A DNA stretch of 7,394 nucleotides, taken from Ilumatobacteraceae bacterium (GTDB lineage Bacteria; Actinomycetota; Acidimicrobiia; Acidimicrobiales; Ilumatobacteraceae). The notes under the pieces were generated by a model. It made no database searches. It saw nothing but the letters and a program-made list of their open reading frames with translations, and was not told where the DNA came from. A program made the translations under genes and the position numbers. The DNA lies in assembly GCA_019090765.1 (NCBI GenBank), contig JAHRVJ010000333.1, positions 1-7,394 on the forward strand, given 5' to 3'. Below are positions 1-6,177 of this stretch, piece by piece. The stretch's first letter is position 1. Every line of letters starts with the position of its first letter.

Positions 1-841
1 GCCGATGCCACACCTTGACCAAGCACCGATTGGCAACAACATCCTGCTCGACATCAGGTCCAACGGGTCAGATCTCGACACACTGATCGCGCTGACGGCC
101 GCAATCGCGAACCCCGACGACGGGCTGGTCGTTCCCTATGAAGTCGCTGACCCCGGGCAGCTCGGAGTGGCCAGAATGGTCGTCAATCACGCGGTCGAAG
201 TGATCACCGCGAAGGGTTTGGACTCCGAAGGCGTCGTGCGAGTTGACGATTCATTCTCCGACGGAACTCTTCATCTGGTCGAAGAGAACGAAGTATCGCT
301 GGTGATGCTCTCGTGGGCAGGGCCGCACTTCGCCAGCGACTATCTGCTGGGCAATGACATCGACGGTGTCGGTGAGAGATGTCCCGTGCCGACAATGGCT
401 GCACGGGTGCTGCGGCAATGGAACCGTGTGGTTGTGGTCCTCGGCGACACCAGTACTGATTGGCGACTCGAAGACGCCCAACTTGCAGTGTCCGCGGGCA
501 CCCGCCTGCGGAGATCAGCGACTGCGCCATTGCTGGTGGTCACACAAGATCCAGATGTCGCCGAAGAATTGACCCACGCTCACGACGACGTCGACATCTT
601 CGTAGTGGAAGACAATTTCGATCAATCAACGCTTAGCCGATTGCTGCCTGACGACCTGCTGATCGTCCCCGCTCACTTACTTCACGATCTTCCCCCACGT
701 GCCAGTTGGAGACTGAACAAGGCACTTGATAGCACCAACATCGGCGTAATCGCCGGGCCGCACCGAATGTCAGTTTCAAAGGGCCTCACACGCAAGCCCT
801 TGGCCAACGCCCTGTGGCAGCCAACCGGCACCCCCGAATAG
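1..841 (+). CDS. Tandem USP-like domain protein, probably C-terminal part of a cation:proton antiporter (5' truncated)
   Basis: The reading frame is open to the left edge (a Pro codon precedes the first ATG at 5), so the true start is probably outside the window. Counting from that ATG, 278 residues show two alpha/beta repeats resembling universal stress protein folds: one at about 12-115 (NILLDIRSNGSDLDTLIALT, then a VSLVMLSW strand) and one at about 138-255 (WNRVVVVLGDTSTDW, then PLLVVTQ, DLLIVPA and NIGVIAGPH strands). There is no membrane segment in the visible part. Paired USP-like domains of this kind commonly form the cytoplasmic tail of CPA2-type Na+/H+ antiporters in actinobacteria, where they are thought to sense or regulate. 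A stand-alone tandem USP protein starting at 5 is the alternative; no obvious Shine-Dalgarno can be judged because only four bases precede the ATG. It is probably chromosomal backbone rather than part of the glycan cluster to the right. Confidence 0.55.
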   Translation, partial: PMPHLDQAPIGNNILLDIRSNGSDLDTLIALTAAIANPDDGLVVPYEVADPGQLGVARMVVNHAVEVITAKGLDSEGVVRVDDSFSDGTLHLVEENEVSLVMLSWAGPHFASDYLLGNDIDGVGERCPVPTMAARVLRQWNRVVVVLGDTSTDWRLEDAQLAVSAGTRLRRSATAPLLVVTQDPDVAEELTHAHDDVDIFVVEDNFDQSTLSRLLPDDLLIVPAHLLHDLPPRASWRLNKALDSTNIGVIAGPHRMSVSKGLTRKPLANALWQPTGTPE

Positions 842-860
842 CCCCACCTCAGTACCAGGC

Positions 861-889
861 GCCAAATCCTGTATTGGCATCCGGTTTTT
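861..889 (+). terminator. Possible Rho-independent terminator after the antiporter-like gene
   Basis: Twenty bases after the stop at 841, GCCAA (861-865) can pair with TTGGC (874-878), with one further T-A pair if A866 is bulged. A run of five T (885-889) follows six bases later. The stem is short and the gap to the T run is longer than ideal, so this is a modest candidate, but its place directly behind the gene fits. Confidence 0.35.
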
Positions 890-923
890 CGCCACCACGC
901 GCCCAAGAACCACACACAAACGG

Positions 924-1256
924 GTGAAGGTCGGCGGGGTGGCCCACTACATCACAATCGTGCGCCTGACGGAACCGTTCTTGAACCCGACTTCCAGCAA
1001 CGCGTTGGTGCATTATCACGACCTGCAACTTCGAGCATCGATATTCATCACGACCGCGCAATTGCTCGGGCCAACGGTGGCCAAGTTGCTCGTGGAATGC
1101 GACATGCCCCTGTTCGGCAGCAAGTTCTCGACCCGGGTGATCTGGCTGCCGTACGCGAAGCTCTGGCTACCTGTAACTGGTGCTAGAGAGTTGGGTGAGC
1201 CGCCCGAAGAGCCAACCCTCACGCTTCAACGTCGGCTGATGAACTTGATCGGTTGA
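924..1256 (+). CDS. Unrecognised small protein or gene remnant
   Basis: A 110-codon frame beginning with GTG at 924 and ending in TGA at 1254-1256. Third codon positions are strongly biased to G and C (for example ttc atc acg acc gcg and aag ttc tcg acc cgg gtg atc), as expected for real or recently real coding sequence. GTG at 939 is an alternative start with AAGG at 928-931 seven bases upstream. The frame stays open upstream of 924 into the preceding gene, so it may also be the 3' remnant of a longer, decayed gene. The protein is aromatic and hydrophobic in places (RASIFITTAQLLGPTVAKLL, VIWLPYAKLWLPV) but has no clear signal peptide or convincing transmembrane helix. I do not recognise the family. 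It lies in its own gap between the antiporter-like gene and the glycan cluster, on the same strand as both. Confidence 0.4.
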   Translation: MKVGGVAHYITIVRLTEPFLNPTSSNALVHYHDLQLRASIFITTAQLLGPTVAKLLVECDMPLFGSKFSTRVIWLPYAKLWLPVTGARELGEPPEEPTLTLQRRLMNLIG

Positions 1257-1268
1257 ACGATCGATCGT
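1257..1268. repeat. 12-bp perfect palindrome (possible operator)
   Basis: ACGATCGATCGT is identical to its reverse complement and begins immediately after the stop codon at 1256. It contains two overlapping CGATCG/GATC units and lies about 80 bp upstream of the WbqC start, so it could be a regulator site. A spacerless palindrome this short in GC-rich DNA can also arise by chance. Confidence 0.3.
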
Positions 1269-1333
1269 GACAAATCCGGTTTGACGTTGGGCTTGAGACC
1301 TAGACACTGTGGATGCTGTCCTCGACGCGTAAG

Positions 1334-1347
1334 TACGCTAGTCGGCG
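1334..1347 (+). promoter_or_regulatory. Putative leaderless promoter (-10 TACGCT) of the WbqC operon
   Basis: TACGCT (1334-1339) matches the actinobacterial SigA -10 consensus TANNNT and ends eight bases before the ATG at 1348, which would put the transcript start at about 1346. There is no Shine-Dalgarno upstream of that ATG, as expected for a leaderless or nearly leaderless message. No good -35 lies at the right spacing (TTGACG at 1281-1286 is too far away), so support comes from the -10, the spacing and the missing ribosome binding site only. The same hexamer occurs seven bases before the sulfotransferase start. Confidence 0.4.
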
Positions 1348-2052
1348 ATGAGACTCGCAGTGATGCAGCCGTACCTTTTTCCTTACCTAGGGTATTTTCA
1401 GCTCATCTCCAAAGTGGACAGGTTCGTGTTTTACGACAATGTGTCCTATATAAAGCAGGGATGGGTCAATAGGAATCGGCTACTCGTCGATGGCGAGCCT
1501 CGTTACTTCACTGTGCCTGTTTCAAAAGCGTCGTCCCACCGCAACATCTGCGACACGAAGGTGAGCCCAGATTACTATCCCGGCTGGCGCCGGAAGTTCC
1601 GTCGGATGGTGCAGTATGAATACAGCACGGCTGAGCATCTGAACACTGCGCTGTCTTTGATCGATGAGGTATTGGTTCCAGAACCGCTGAATATTGGCTG
1701 GTTGGCCGAACGAAGTGTCCGTGCGACATGTGCTCTGTTGGGTATCAGCGTGGAGATGACAGTCAGCTCCAGCGATCATCCTGCTAGCGAGCTTTCGGGC
1801 ACGGAGAGACTGTTGGAAATCTGTGTCTCGCTCGGGGCGGACGAGTATCTCAACTCTCCAGGTGGTCGACACCTCTACGATGGAAATGAATTCGCGGTGG
1901 AAGGCATCGATCTGCTGTTCCTGGACCCCCAACTGGATAGTTACGATCAGCCCGGCTCGGAATTCGTTGGCGGGCTCTCGGTTCTGGACATCATTTGTCG
2001 CGCAGGGCCCGCACACGCCGCTCACGCTGTACAGAGTGCCAGTCTAGGGTGA
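1348..2052 (+). CDS. WbqC-like family protein
   Basis: The 234-residue protein matches the WbqC-like family along its whole length and is of normal size. Its N terminus carries the family hallmark MQPYLFPYLGYFQLI (6-20), followed by VDRFVFYDNVSYIKQGWVNR (23-42). The conserved C-terminal block LGADEYLNSPGGRHLYD (162-178), GIDLLFLD (186-193) and the final LSVLDIICRAG (210-220) are also present. Family members are poorly characterised and are mostly found in O-antigen, capsule and other surface-glycan clusters; transfer of a small group onto an amino sugar has been considered but I treat it as unproven. There is no signal peptide, so it is probably cytosolic. The ATG start is fixed by the family N terminus; it has no Shine-Dalgarno and may be leaderless. 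The gene ends in a GTGA overlap with the next, making translational coupling likely. The family is certain enough; the reaction is not. Confidence 0.9.
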   Translation: MRLAVMQPYLFPYLGYFQLISKVDRFVFYDNVSYIKQGWVNRNRLLVDGEPRYFTVPVSKASSHRNICDTKVSPDYYPGWRRKFRRMVQYEYSTAEHLNTALSLIDEVLVPEPLNIGWLAERSVRATCALLGISVEMTVSSSDHPASELSGTERLLEICVSLGADEYLNSPGGRHLYDGNEFAVEGIDLLFLDPQLDSYDQPGSEFVGGLSVLDIICRAGPAHAAHAVQSASLG

Positions 2053-3002
2053 CTCCTGTCGGTGGGTTCCTGGAGCTCGAACCACTAACTGAGCAGATAA
2101 CGGACTTCGCGGGGAAACCACTTCGCTCGGGACGGGCCTGTTTGAGCGCAATCCTCAACCGCGAATCCCCAAAGCGTGTTTTCGTGCCTTCGTACCTGTG
2201 CGATGCTGCAGTGCGAGCGGTCTCTGCCGCAGGGAGCAATGTTGAGTTCTACGGCCTTGACAGCGATCTTCAGCCTCTGTTGGATCCACGCGACGTCGAC
2301 CAAGACTCGATGGTTCTCATGGTCACCTACTTCGGTCTCAGCCAAACATTGCCCCTGAGCTTGATTCGGTCGTTCCGACGCCCGATCGTTGACAATGCCT
2401 GTGCCTTCTATCGCTCGATGCCTGGTGACTTCTGGTCGTTCAACTCCGCTCGGAAGTTTGTTGGAGTCGCCGACGGGGCATATCTCACCGGGCCCAATAG
2501 CGCTGAGATAGATGCCTCGTCCAATGTCTTTGGGTCCGAAGAGCACCTGCGGGCGCGTCAGCTAGGTGAGCCTGATGCGCACCAGTTATACCGCCGCGCC
2601 GAACGCTCTTTTGACAATTCCGTCTCAGCAATGTCCGACCGTAGTCGTCGCAGAATGTCGCGGGCAGACCACGTCAAGATCTGCAATCGCCGACGCCGCA
2701 ACTACGAGTCGCTCCAAGAAATGCTTGGCATGGCAAACAGGCTTCAGATCGGCCTCGACGCAGATGATGTACCCCACTACTACCCTTTCTTGAGCTCGAT
2801 ACCGATTCACCAGAGATTGATCCAAGAAGGAATTCTTGTGCCGTCACTGTGGTCTGAGGTCATCACCCGGAGCCCAAGGTCGCCATCGTGGGAGCAAGAT
2901 CTCGCGACAAGGCTGCTTCCTCTGCCGATCGACCAGCGATACGGTCATGTACACATGGAGCGAGTTGCCGCCGTTGTTCGCGAGGTATTAGATGACATCT
3001 GA
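2049..3002 (+). CDS. Short, divergent DegT/DnrJ/EryC1-like PLP-dependent aminotransferase
   Basis: I chose GTG at 2049, in the GTGA overlapping the WbqC stop, giving 317 residues; an ATG at 1995 would add 18 basic residues read out of frame through the WbqC gene. The fold type I aminotransferase landmarks occur in order: an SGRACLSAIL phosphate-loop-like segment (27-36), VFVPSYLCDAAV (44-55), a VLMVTYFGL strand (89-97), IVDNACAFY with Asp115 expected to contact the PLP ring nitrogen (113-121), and FWSFNSARKFVGVADGAYL (128-146), whose Lys136 sits where the Schiff-base lysine is expected. The S-x-R-K-x3-V-x-DG pattern differs from the SFHATK form of its neighbour at 3813 and recalls a separate DegT-like subgroup in polysaccharide clusters. 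It is shorter than the usual 370-390 residues, mainly in the C-terminal domain. Aminotransfer to a keto-sugar is the default guess; another PLP reaction or a non-catalytic role is possible. Confidence 0.75.
   Translation: MTPVGGFLELEPLTEQITDFAGKPLRSGRACLSAILNRESPKRVFVPSYLCDAAVRAVSAAGSNVEFYGLDSDLQPLLDPRDVDQDSMVLMVTYFGLSQTLPLSLIRSFRRPIVDNACAFYRSMPGDFWSFNSARKFVGVADGAYLTGPNSAEIDASSNVFGSEEHLRARQLGEPDAHQLYRRAERSFDNSVSAMSDRSRRRMSRADHVKICNRRRRNYESLQEMLGMANRLQIGLDADDVPHYYPFLSSIPIHQRLIQEGILVPSLWSEVITRSPRSPSWEQDLATRLLPLPIDQRYGHVHMERVAAVVREVLDDI
2982..2985 (+). promoter_or_regulatory. Ribosome binding site of the methyltransferase
   Basis: GAGG ends six bases before the ATG at 2992, inside the end of the preceding gene. 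It is one of the few clear Shine-Dalgarno matches in the window and supports the overlapping start. Confidence 0.55.
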
Positions 3003-3726
3003 GAGGTGGTTTGAGTACTGGCGTGAGCATGCCGACAACTCGACCGAATCCCACCCGCTGGCTCAGGTCCAGCGAGTCTTGAACCAAGTACCAATCTCGG
3101 ACGAAGCGTTCGAGGAAATCGCATTCCATACGATCGATCAGCTGCGACCCGCTGCTGACAGTGTGGTATTGGACCTGTGCTCCGGCAACGGTCTTCTAAC
3201 TGCACGGTTGCAGCAGGCCGCCGAGCTGGTAGTGGCTGTCGAATTTGTCGACATGCTGCTCCGTCTTGTCAGAGAAAACTGCAGAGCAGGCGCGGTACCG
3301 GTCCTAGCTGACGCTCGTGATGTGGCCTTCCGCAGCGGGTCTTTCGACCGAGTTCTGGTGGCGGCCGCTCTTCAGCACTTCAGCACCGCTGAGGTCGTCA
3401 ATTTGTTTGCGCGGGTCCGGTCTTGGCTTCGCCCCGGAGGTGTTTTCGTGCTCACCGACGTGCTGGATCAAGACAAACAGTGGAGGTTCTTCGACTCCCA
3501 GGATCGCGAGTCGACCTACTTCAACAACCTCGCACGCGGCACCCCGATTCTCGGAACCTGGTTTCGTCGCGAATGGCTCACGAAGTTAGCTACACATAGT
3601 GGATTCATCGATGCTGTTGCACAAGACCAGCCCGACAACTTTCCCTACGCGCACTACCGCTTCGATTTTTCCGCTGGCACGCCGAGAGTGGACGATGCCA
3701 ATACGAGTGTTGGGCGCGGGGTTTGA
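2992..3726 (+). CDS. Class I SAM-dependent methyltransferase
   Basis: The 244-residue protein is a Rossmann-fold methyltransferase. Motif I is VVLDLCSGNGLLTARL (58-73), the glycine-rich S-adenosylmethionine loop. An acidic residue follows strand 2 in VVAVEFVD (80-87), an ADARDVAF segment (107-113) fits the adenine-binding motif, then come DRVLVAAALQHF (119-130) and the post-motif LRPGGVFVLTDV (146-157). The N-terminal part, with FEYWREHA (7-14) and ISDEAFEEI (35-43), resembles methyltransferases found in sugar and lipid clusters. The ATG at 2992 overlaps the aminotransferase by 11 bp and has GAGG six bases upstream, so it is probably the third gene of one operon. O- or N-methylation of a sugar in the same pathway is an inference; the substrate cannot be read from sequence. 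The last 15 residues are polar and probably disordered. Confidence 0.85.
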   Translation: MTSERWFEYWREHADNSTESHPLAQVQRVLNQVPISDEAFEEIAFHTIDQLRPAADSVVLDLCSGNGLLTARLQQAAELVVAVEFVDMLLRLVRENCRAGAVPVLADARDVAFRSGSFDRVLVAAALQHFSTAEVVNLFARVRSWLRPGGVFVLTDVLDQDKQWRFFDSQDRESTYFNNLARGTPILGTWFRREWLTKLATHSGFIDAVAQDQPDNFPYAHYRFDFSAGTPRVDDANTSVGRGV

Positions 3727-3730
3727 GATA

Positions 3731-3761
3731 GCCCACCGGGCGGGACGGCCGTAGCACGGCC
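3731..3761 (+). repeat. Two adjacent small hairpins between methyltransferase and aminotransferase genes
   Basis: GCCC (3731-3734) pairs with GGGC (3738-3741), and GGCCGT (3747-3752) pairs perfectly with ACGGCC (3756-3761) across a three-base loop. They start four bases after the stop at 3726. No T run follows, so a classical intrinsic terminator is not shown. The second hairpin ends directly against the extended -10 at 3762 and could instead be a regulator site. Confidence 0.4.
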
Positions 3762-3816
3762 TGATATCGTCGTGGCCGGCATGAGGCTCTCCGACTCGAT
3801 CCCGCCACGTCCGTGA
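3762..3816 (+). promoter_or_regulatory. Putative extended -10 promoter with an 11-codon leader ORF
   Basis: TG-a-TATCGT (3762-3770) fits an extended -10 element (TGN followed by TANNNT). The expected transcript start is about 3777-3779, just before an ATG at 3781. That ATG opens an 11-codon ORF (MRLSDSIPPRP) whose TGA (3814-3816) overlaps the GTG start of the aminotransferase at 3813. The aminotransferase start has no visible Shine-Dalgarno, so a nearly leaderless leader ORF with termination-reinitiation would explain how it is translated. No convincing -35 is seen. Confidence 0.35.
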
Positions 3817-4952
3817 CTTCACCAGCGTTCAGTAGACCGCTCCACGTCAATCAGCCGAATGTTGGGGATGCAAGAGGCTTTCGGGACCGCGTGGATGACA
3901 TGCTGGCCCGGCGCTGGTTCACCAACGACGGACCCTACGTCGTCGAACTCGAGCGTCGTCTCGAAGACCACCTGGGCGTACGCCATTGTGTTACAGCGAA
4001 CAGCGGTTCGGCGGCAATGCTTCTCGCGATTAGAGGCTTGGATCTGAGCGGCGAAGTAATCGTCCCGTCGTTCACCTTCGTCGGCACTGCGCATTCTGTG
4101 GCGTGGATGGGGCTCAAGCCGGTGTTTTGCGACATCGATCGCGCGACATGGAACATTGATCCGACAGCATGCGAAGCGGCGGTGACTCCGAACACGTCGG
4201 CGATTCTCGGTGTCCACCTATTCGGACGAGGTTGTAATGCCGCAGCACTCAAGCGCATCGCAACCTCCCATGATCTCCGACTGGTTTTCGATGCCGCACA
4301 TGCGTTCGGTTGTTCTCTGGAAGGTCGCCGTGTCGGGGGCTTCGGCGACGCGGAGGTATTTAGCTTTCATGCAACGAAGTCGTTTCACACGTTCGAGGGT
4401 GGTGCCGTGACCACTGATGACGACGTGCTCGCATCAAAGTTGCGTGCCTTTCGAAGCCACGGCATTTCAGACCTCGATAGAACGATCGGCCTCGGTACGA
4501 ATGCCAGGATGTCGGAGGTGTGCGCAGCAATGGGGCTGGCGAACCTAGATTCCTACGAGGCGACCCTAAAGGCCAGTCACACTGTCCACCAGGCCTATGA
4601 GCGCGGTCTCGAGGCTGTACCTGGGCTCGACCTGCGCGAATCGGCCATCAATGAGGAATCGAATTGGCACTACGTGGTCGCTGAGGTGGAGGAAGCCGAG
4701 TGTGGGCTCAGCCGCGACTCTCTGATCGAAGTATTGCGGTCGAACAACGTACTCGCCCGGCGCTATTTCTACCCTGGCTGTCATGCACTTGAGCCGTACG
4801 TGACAGAGCAGCCCGATGCCGGTCGGTTGCTGCCAGAAACCGAGCGCGCCGCAGCCAGGTCGATCTTGTTTCCGGCAGGATCGTCAATGGCGCCGGAAGA
4901 CGTCGATCGAGTGTGTGCGCTGGTTCGTGACCTTGTTGGGTGCTCCTCCTGA
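3813..4952 (+). CDS. DegT/DnrJ/EryC1/StrS-family sugar aminotransferase
   Basis: The 379-residue protein is full length for PLP-dependent aminotransferases acting on nucleotide-linked keto-sugars, which usually take the amino group from glutamate. Visible landmarks are RWFTNDGPYVVELERRLEDH (34-53), NSGSAAMLLAI (63-73), VIVPSFTFVGTAHSV (82-96), VFCDIDRATWNIDP (104-117), GVHLFGR (133-139), VFDAAHAFG with Asp160 facing the PLP ring (158-166), FSFHATKSFHTFEGGAV with the expected Schiff-base Lys189 (183-199), and the conserved NARMSE (230-235) followed by a typical small C-terminal domain with YFYPGCHALEPY (318-329). The GTG start is supported by the RPLHVNQPN N terminus, typical of the family; it overlaps the stop of an upstream mini-ORF. 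It lies 86 bp after the methyltransferase and faces the minus-strand glycosyltransferase. The exact sugar substrate is unknown; no dehydratase is nearby to suggest one. Confidence 0.88.
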   Translation: MTSPAFSRPLHVNQPNVGDARGFRDRVDDMLARRWFTNDGPYVVELERRLEDHLGVRHCVTANSGSAAMLLAIRGLDLSGEVIVPSFTFVGTAHSVAWMGLKPVFCDIDRATWNIDPTACEAAVTPNTSAILGVHLFGRGCNAAALKRIATSHDLRLVFDAAHAFGCSLEGRRVGGFGDAEVFSFHATKSFHTFEGGAVTTDDDVLASKLRAFRSHGISDLDRTIGLGTNARMSEVCAAMGLANLDSYEATLKASHTVHQAYERGLEAVPGLDLRESAINEESNWHYVVAEVEEAECGLSRDSLIEVLRSNNVLARRYFYPGCHALEPYVTEQPDAGRLLPETERAAARSILFPAGSSMAPEDVDRVCALVRDLVGCSS

Positions 4953-4965
4953 ACGGTTGAACACG

Positions 4966-4999
4966 CTCAGCAAGACACTGTGCCGCAGCTAATGCTGAG
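4966..4999. terminator. Inverted repeat between convergent genes, possible bidirectional terminator
   Basis: CTCAGCA (4966-4972) and TGCTGAG (4993-4999) are perfect 7-bp inverted repeats separated by 20 bases, filling most of the 48-bp gap between the aminotransferase stop (4952) and the stop of the minus-strand gene (5001). No T tract follows on either strand, so the termination role rests on position. Confidence 0.35.
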
Positions 5000-5000
5000 G

Positions 5001-6056
5001 TCACCCGAAGGGGTAAGTGCCATTTGTAATTGAACGAACGCAGCTCTGGAACGCCTCATTGCTGCCTCGAAGCTTCAGTCGCATGAACCGGTCAAACGCC
5101 TCACGTTCTGCAAATACGCGATGACGATCAAAGTGCTGCGTTCGCAGGTAGTGCATCACGATAATCCGTTCGACGTCGTCGCGATACCGCTTGTCGGCTC
5201 TCGGATCATTCGGGAAGTTGTATGTGATCGGCAGCACGCGACTAGGCAGCGCCGCTGCTTCGAGGGCCAGCGTGATTGCCACTTGTCCGTAGAGATCATT
5301 TCCCACGATGTCGGCGACCTGCGCGTGCAGGGGAAGAAGCGCGTCGCGGAGACGGGTGATCAGGGCGGGCGAGCCGCCGATGAAACCGTAGTTTGGGTAG
5401 AATGGGCACGGACTGGAAGCGGTGGGATGCAGGATTGTTTTGCTCAGAGCCCTCGTTCGTCGTGAAATGCTCTGCACCACCGACTCACCACGGAGGCCGC
5501 GTAAGCCTGGTCTCCAGGTGTTCAGGGAATGTCGATGCGACATCTCAATCGGTTGTCCGAGCACCAGGCGGCTGATCTTCTCCCAAGACTCAGTCGATGG
5601 CATACCGGGATACAGCCCGCCGTCGCCGTACTGCGGTCGGCTGTCAATCGAGACAGCGAAGGGAACGTGTGCCTGCACCGCGCAAACGGCAGGATTTCTC
5701 TTCATCTCTGTGAGAAAGTCCATCGGGAGCGGTCGCATCAGAACCGTGTCGGCATCACATAGTATGGAGACATCAGCGGTTGGGTCCACCAGACTGAAGC
5801 GCAGATTGCTCGCTGCGAAGTACTTGTCGCGTCTGAAGTCGTCTGTAGTCGCGTGGAACACTTCAATTCGTTCGAAGTAAGGGGCCCAACGAGAAGGAAT
5901 AGAGCGTTGTTCAGTATCTCCGAACGCCGCGACGACCCGCGCGTCTCGCCAGTCAGGCCCCAACAGATCAAGACTTCTTCGAAATAGTGCAATCTGGGAA
6001 TAGAAGGCGTCGTTCGGACTGCCGCAGATCAGAAATTCGACGCGGGATGCAGGCAT
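5001..6056 (-). CDS. Putative GT-A-like glycosyltransferase with a DAD motif
   Basis: The 351-residue protein has the outline of a GT-A glycosyltransferase. An N-terminal strand VEFLICGSPNDAF (6-18) is followed by DARVVAAFGD (38-47), then DVSILCDADTVLMRPLP (95-111), where Asp101-Ala-Asp103 fits the metal- and nucleotide-sugar-binding DxD motif. An acceptor-side block PNYGFIGGSPALI (221-233), GNDLYGQVAITLAL (252-265) and a late IVMHYLR (299-305), with His302 as a possible metal ligand as in GT8-like enzymes, follow. No membrane helix or signal peptide is visible, so it probably acts on the cytosolic face. I cannot assign a CAZy family; sequence outside the motifs looks divergent. The ATG is the natural start, with GAAAGAA nearby but too close for a good ribosome site. 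A TANNNT element (TACCAT, 6076 to 6071) lies 14 bases upstream. It is second behind the sulfotransferase on the minus strand, 121 bp apart. Confidence 0.65.
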   Translation of the reverse strand: MPASRVEFLICGSPNDAFYSQIALFRRSLDLLGPDWRDARVVAAFGDTEQRSIPSRWAPYFERIEVFHATTDDFRRDKYFAASNLRFSLVDPTADVSILCDADTVLMRPLPMDFLTEMKRNPAVCAVQAHVPFAVSIDSRPQYGDGGLYPGMPSTESWEKISRLVLGQPIEMSHRHSLNTWRPGLRGLRGESVVQSISRRTRALSKTILHPTASSPCPFYPNYGFIGGSPALITRLRDALLPLHAQVADIVGNDLYGQVAITLALEAAALPSRVLPITYNFPNDPRADKRYRDDVERIIVMHYLRTQHFDRHRVFAEREAFDRFMRLKLRGSNEAFQSCVRSITNGTYPFG

Positions 6057-6177
6057 GGGTTCTTTCGAGGATGGTACTCACGGTCTCAGTTCACGAACGA
6101 CGTTGAGTCTCGATACTCCGTGAAATTCCCGCTCGTATGTACGCCGGAAAACCCAACGGTACCCCAGACCATGTTTG
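6057..6177 (-). promoter_or_regulatory. Intergenic region with weak promoter candidate for the glycosyltransferase
   Basis: The 121 bp between the sulfotransferase stop and the glycosyltransferase start contain TACCAT on the minus strand (6076 to 6071), which would give a transcript start about eight bases before the ATG. No matching -35 or clear terminator hairpin was found, so read-through from the sulfotransferase is equally likely. Confidence 0.2.

Noticed and set aside
1281..1286. TTGACG as a -35 element for the WbqC gene
   Set aside because: No TANNNT lies 16-19 bases downstream; it is too far from the TACGCT at 1334.
1522..2025. 167-codon minus-strand frame opposite the WbqC gene
   Set aside because: The plus strand matches the WbqC family throughout; the opposite frame shows no recognisable motif and is a shadow of GC-biased codons.
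1995..2048. Upstream ATG start for the short aminotransferase
   Set aside because: It would add 18 Arg/Ser/Cys-rich residues read out of frame through the conserved end of WbqC; the GTGA overlap at 2049 is the more natural start.
2085..2546. 153-codon minus-strand frame opposite the short aminotransferase
   Set aside because: It lies wholly inside a PLP-enzyme gene with motifs in the right order; no independent family signal.
3819..4217. 132-codon minus-strand frame opposite the DegT aminotransferase
   Set aside because: The plus frame is a full-length canonical DegT enzyme; this is a shadow.
5422..5880. 152-codon plus-strand frame opposite the glycosyltransferase
   Set aside because: Low-complexity Ser/Arg/Cys-rich composition and no start signal; the minus frame carries the DAD motif and strand pattern.
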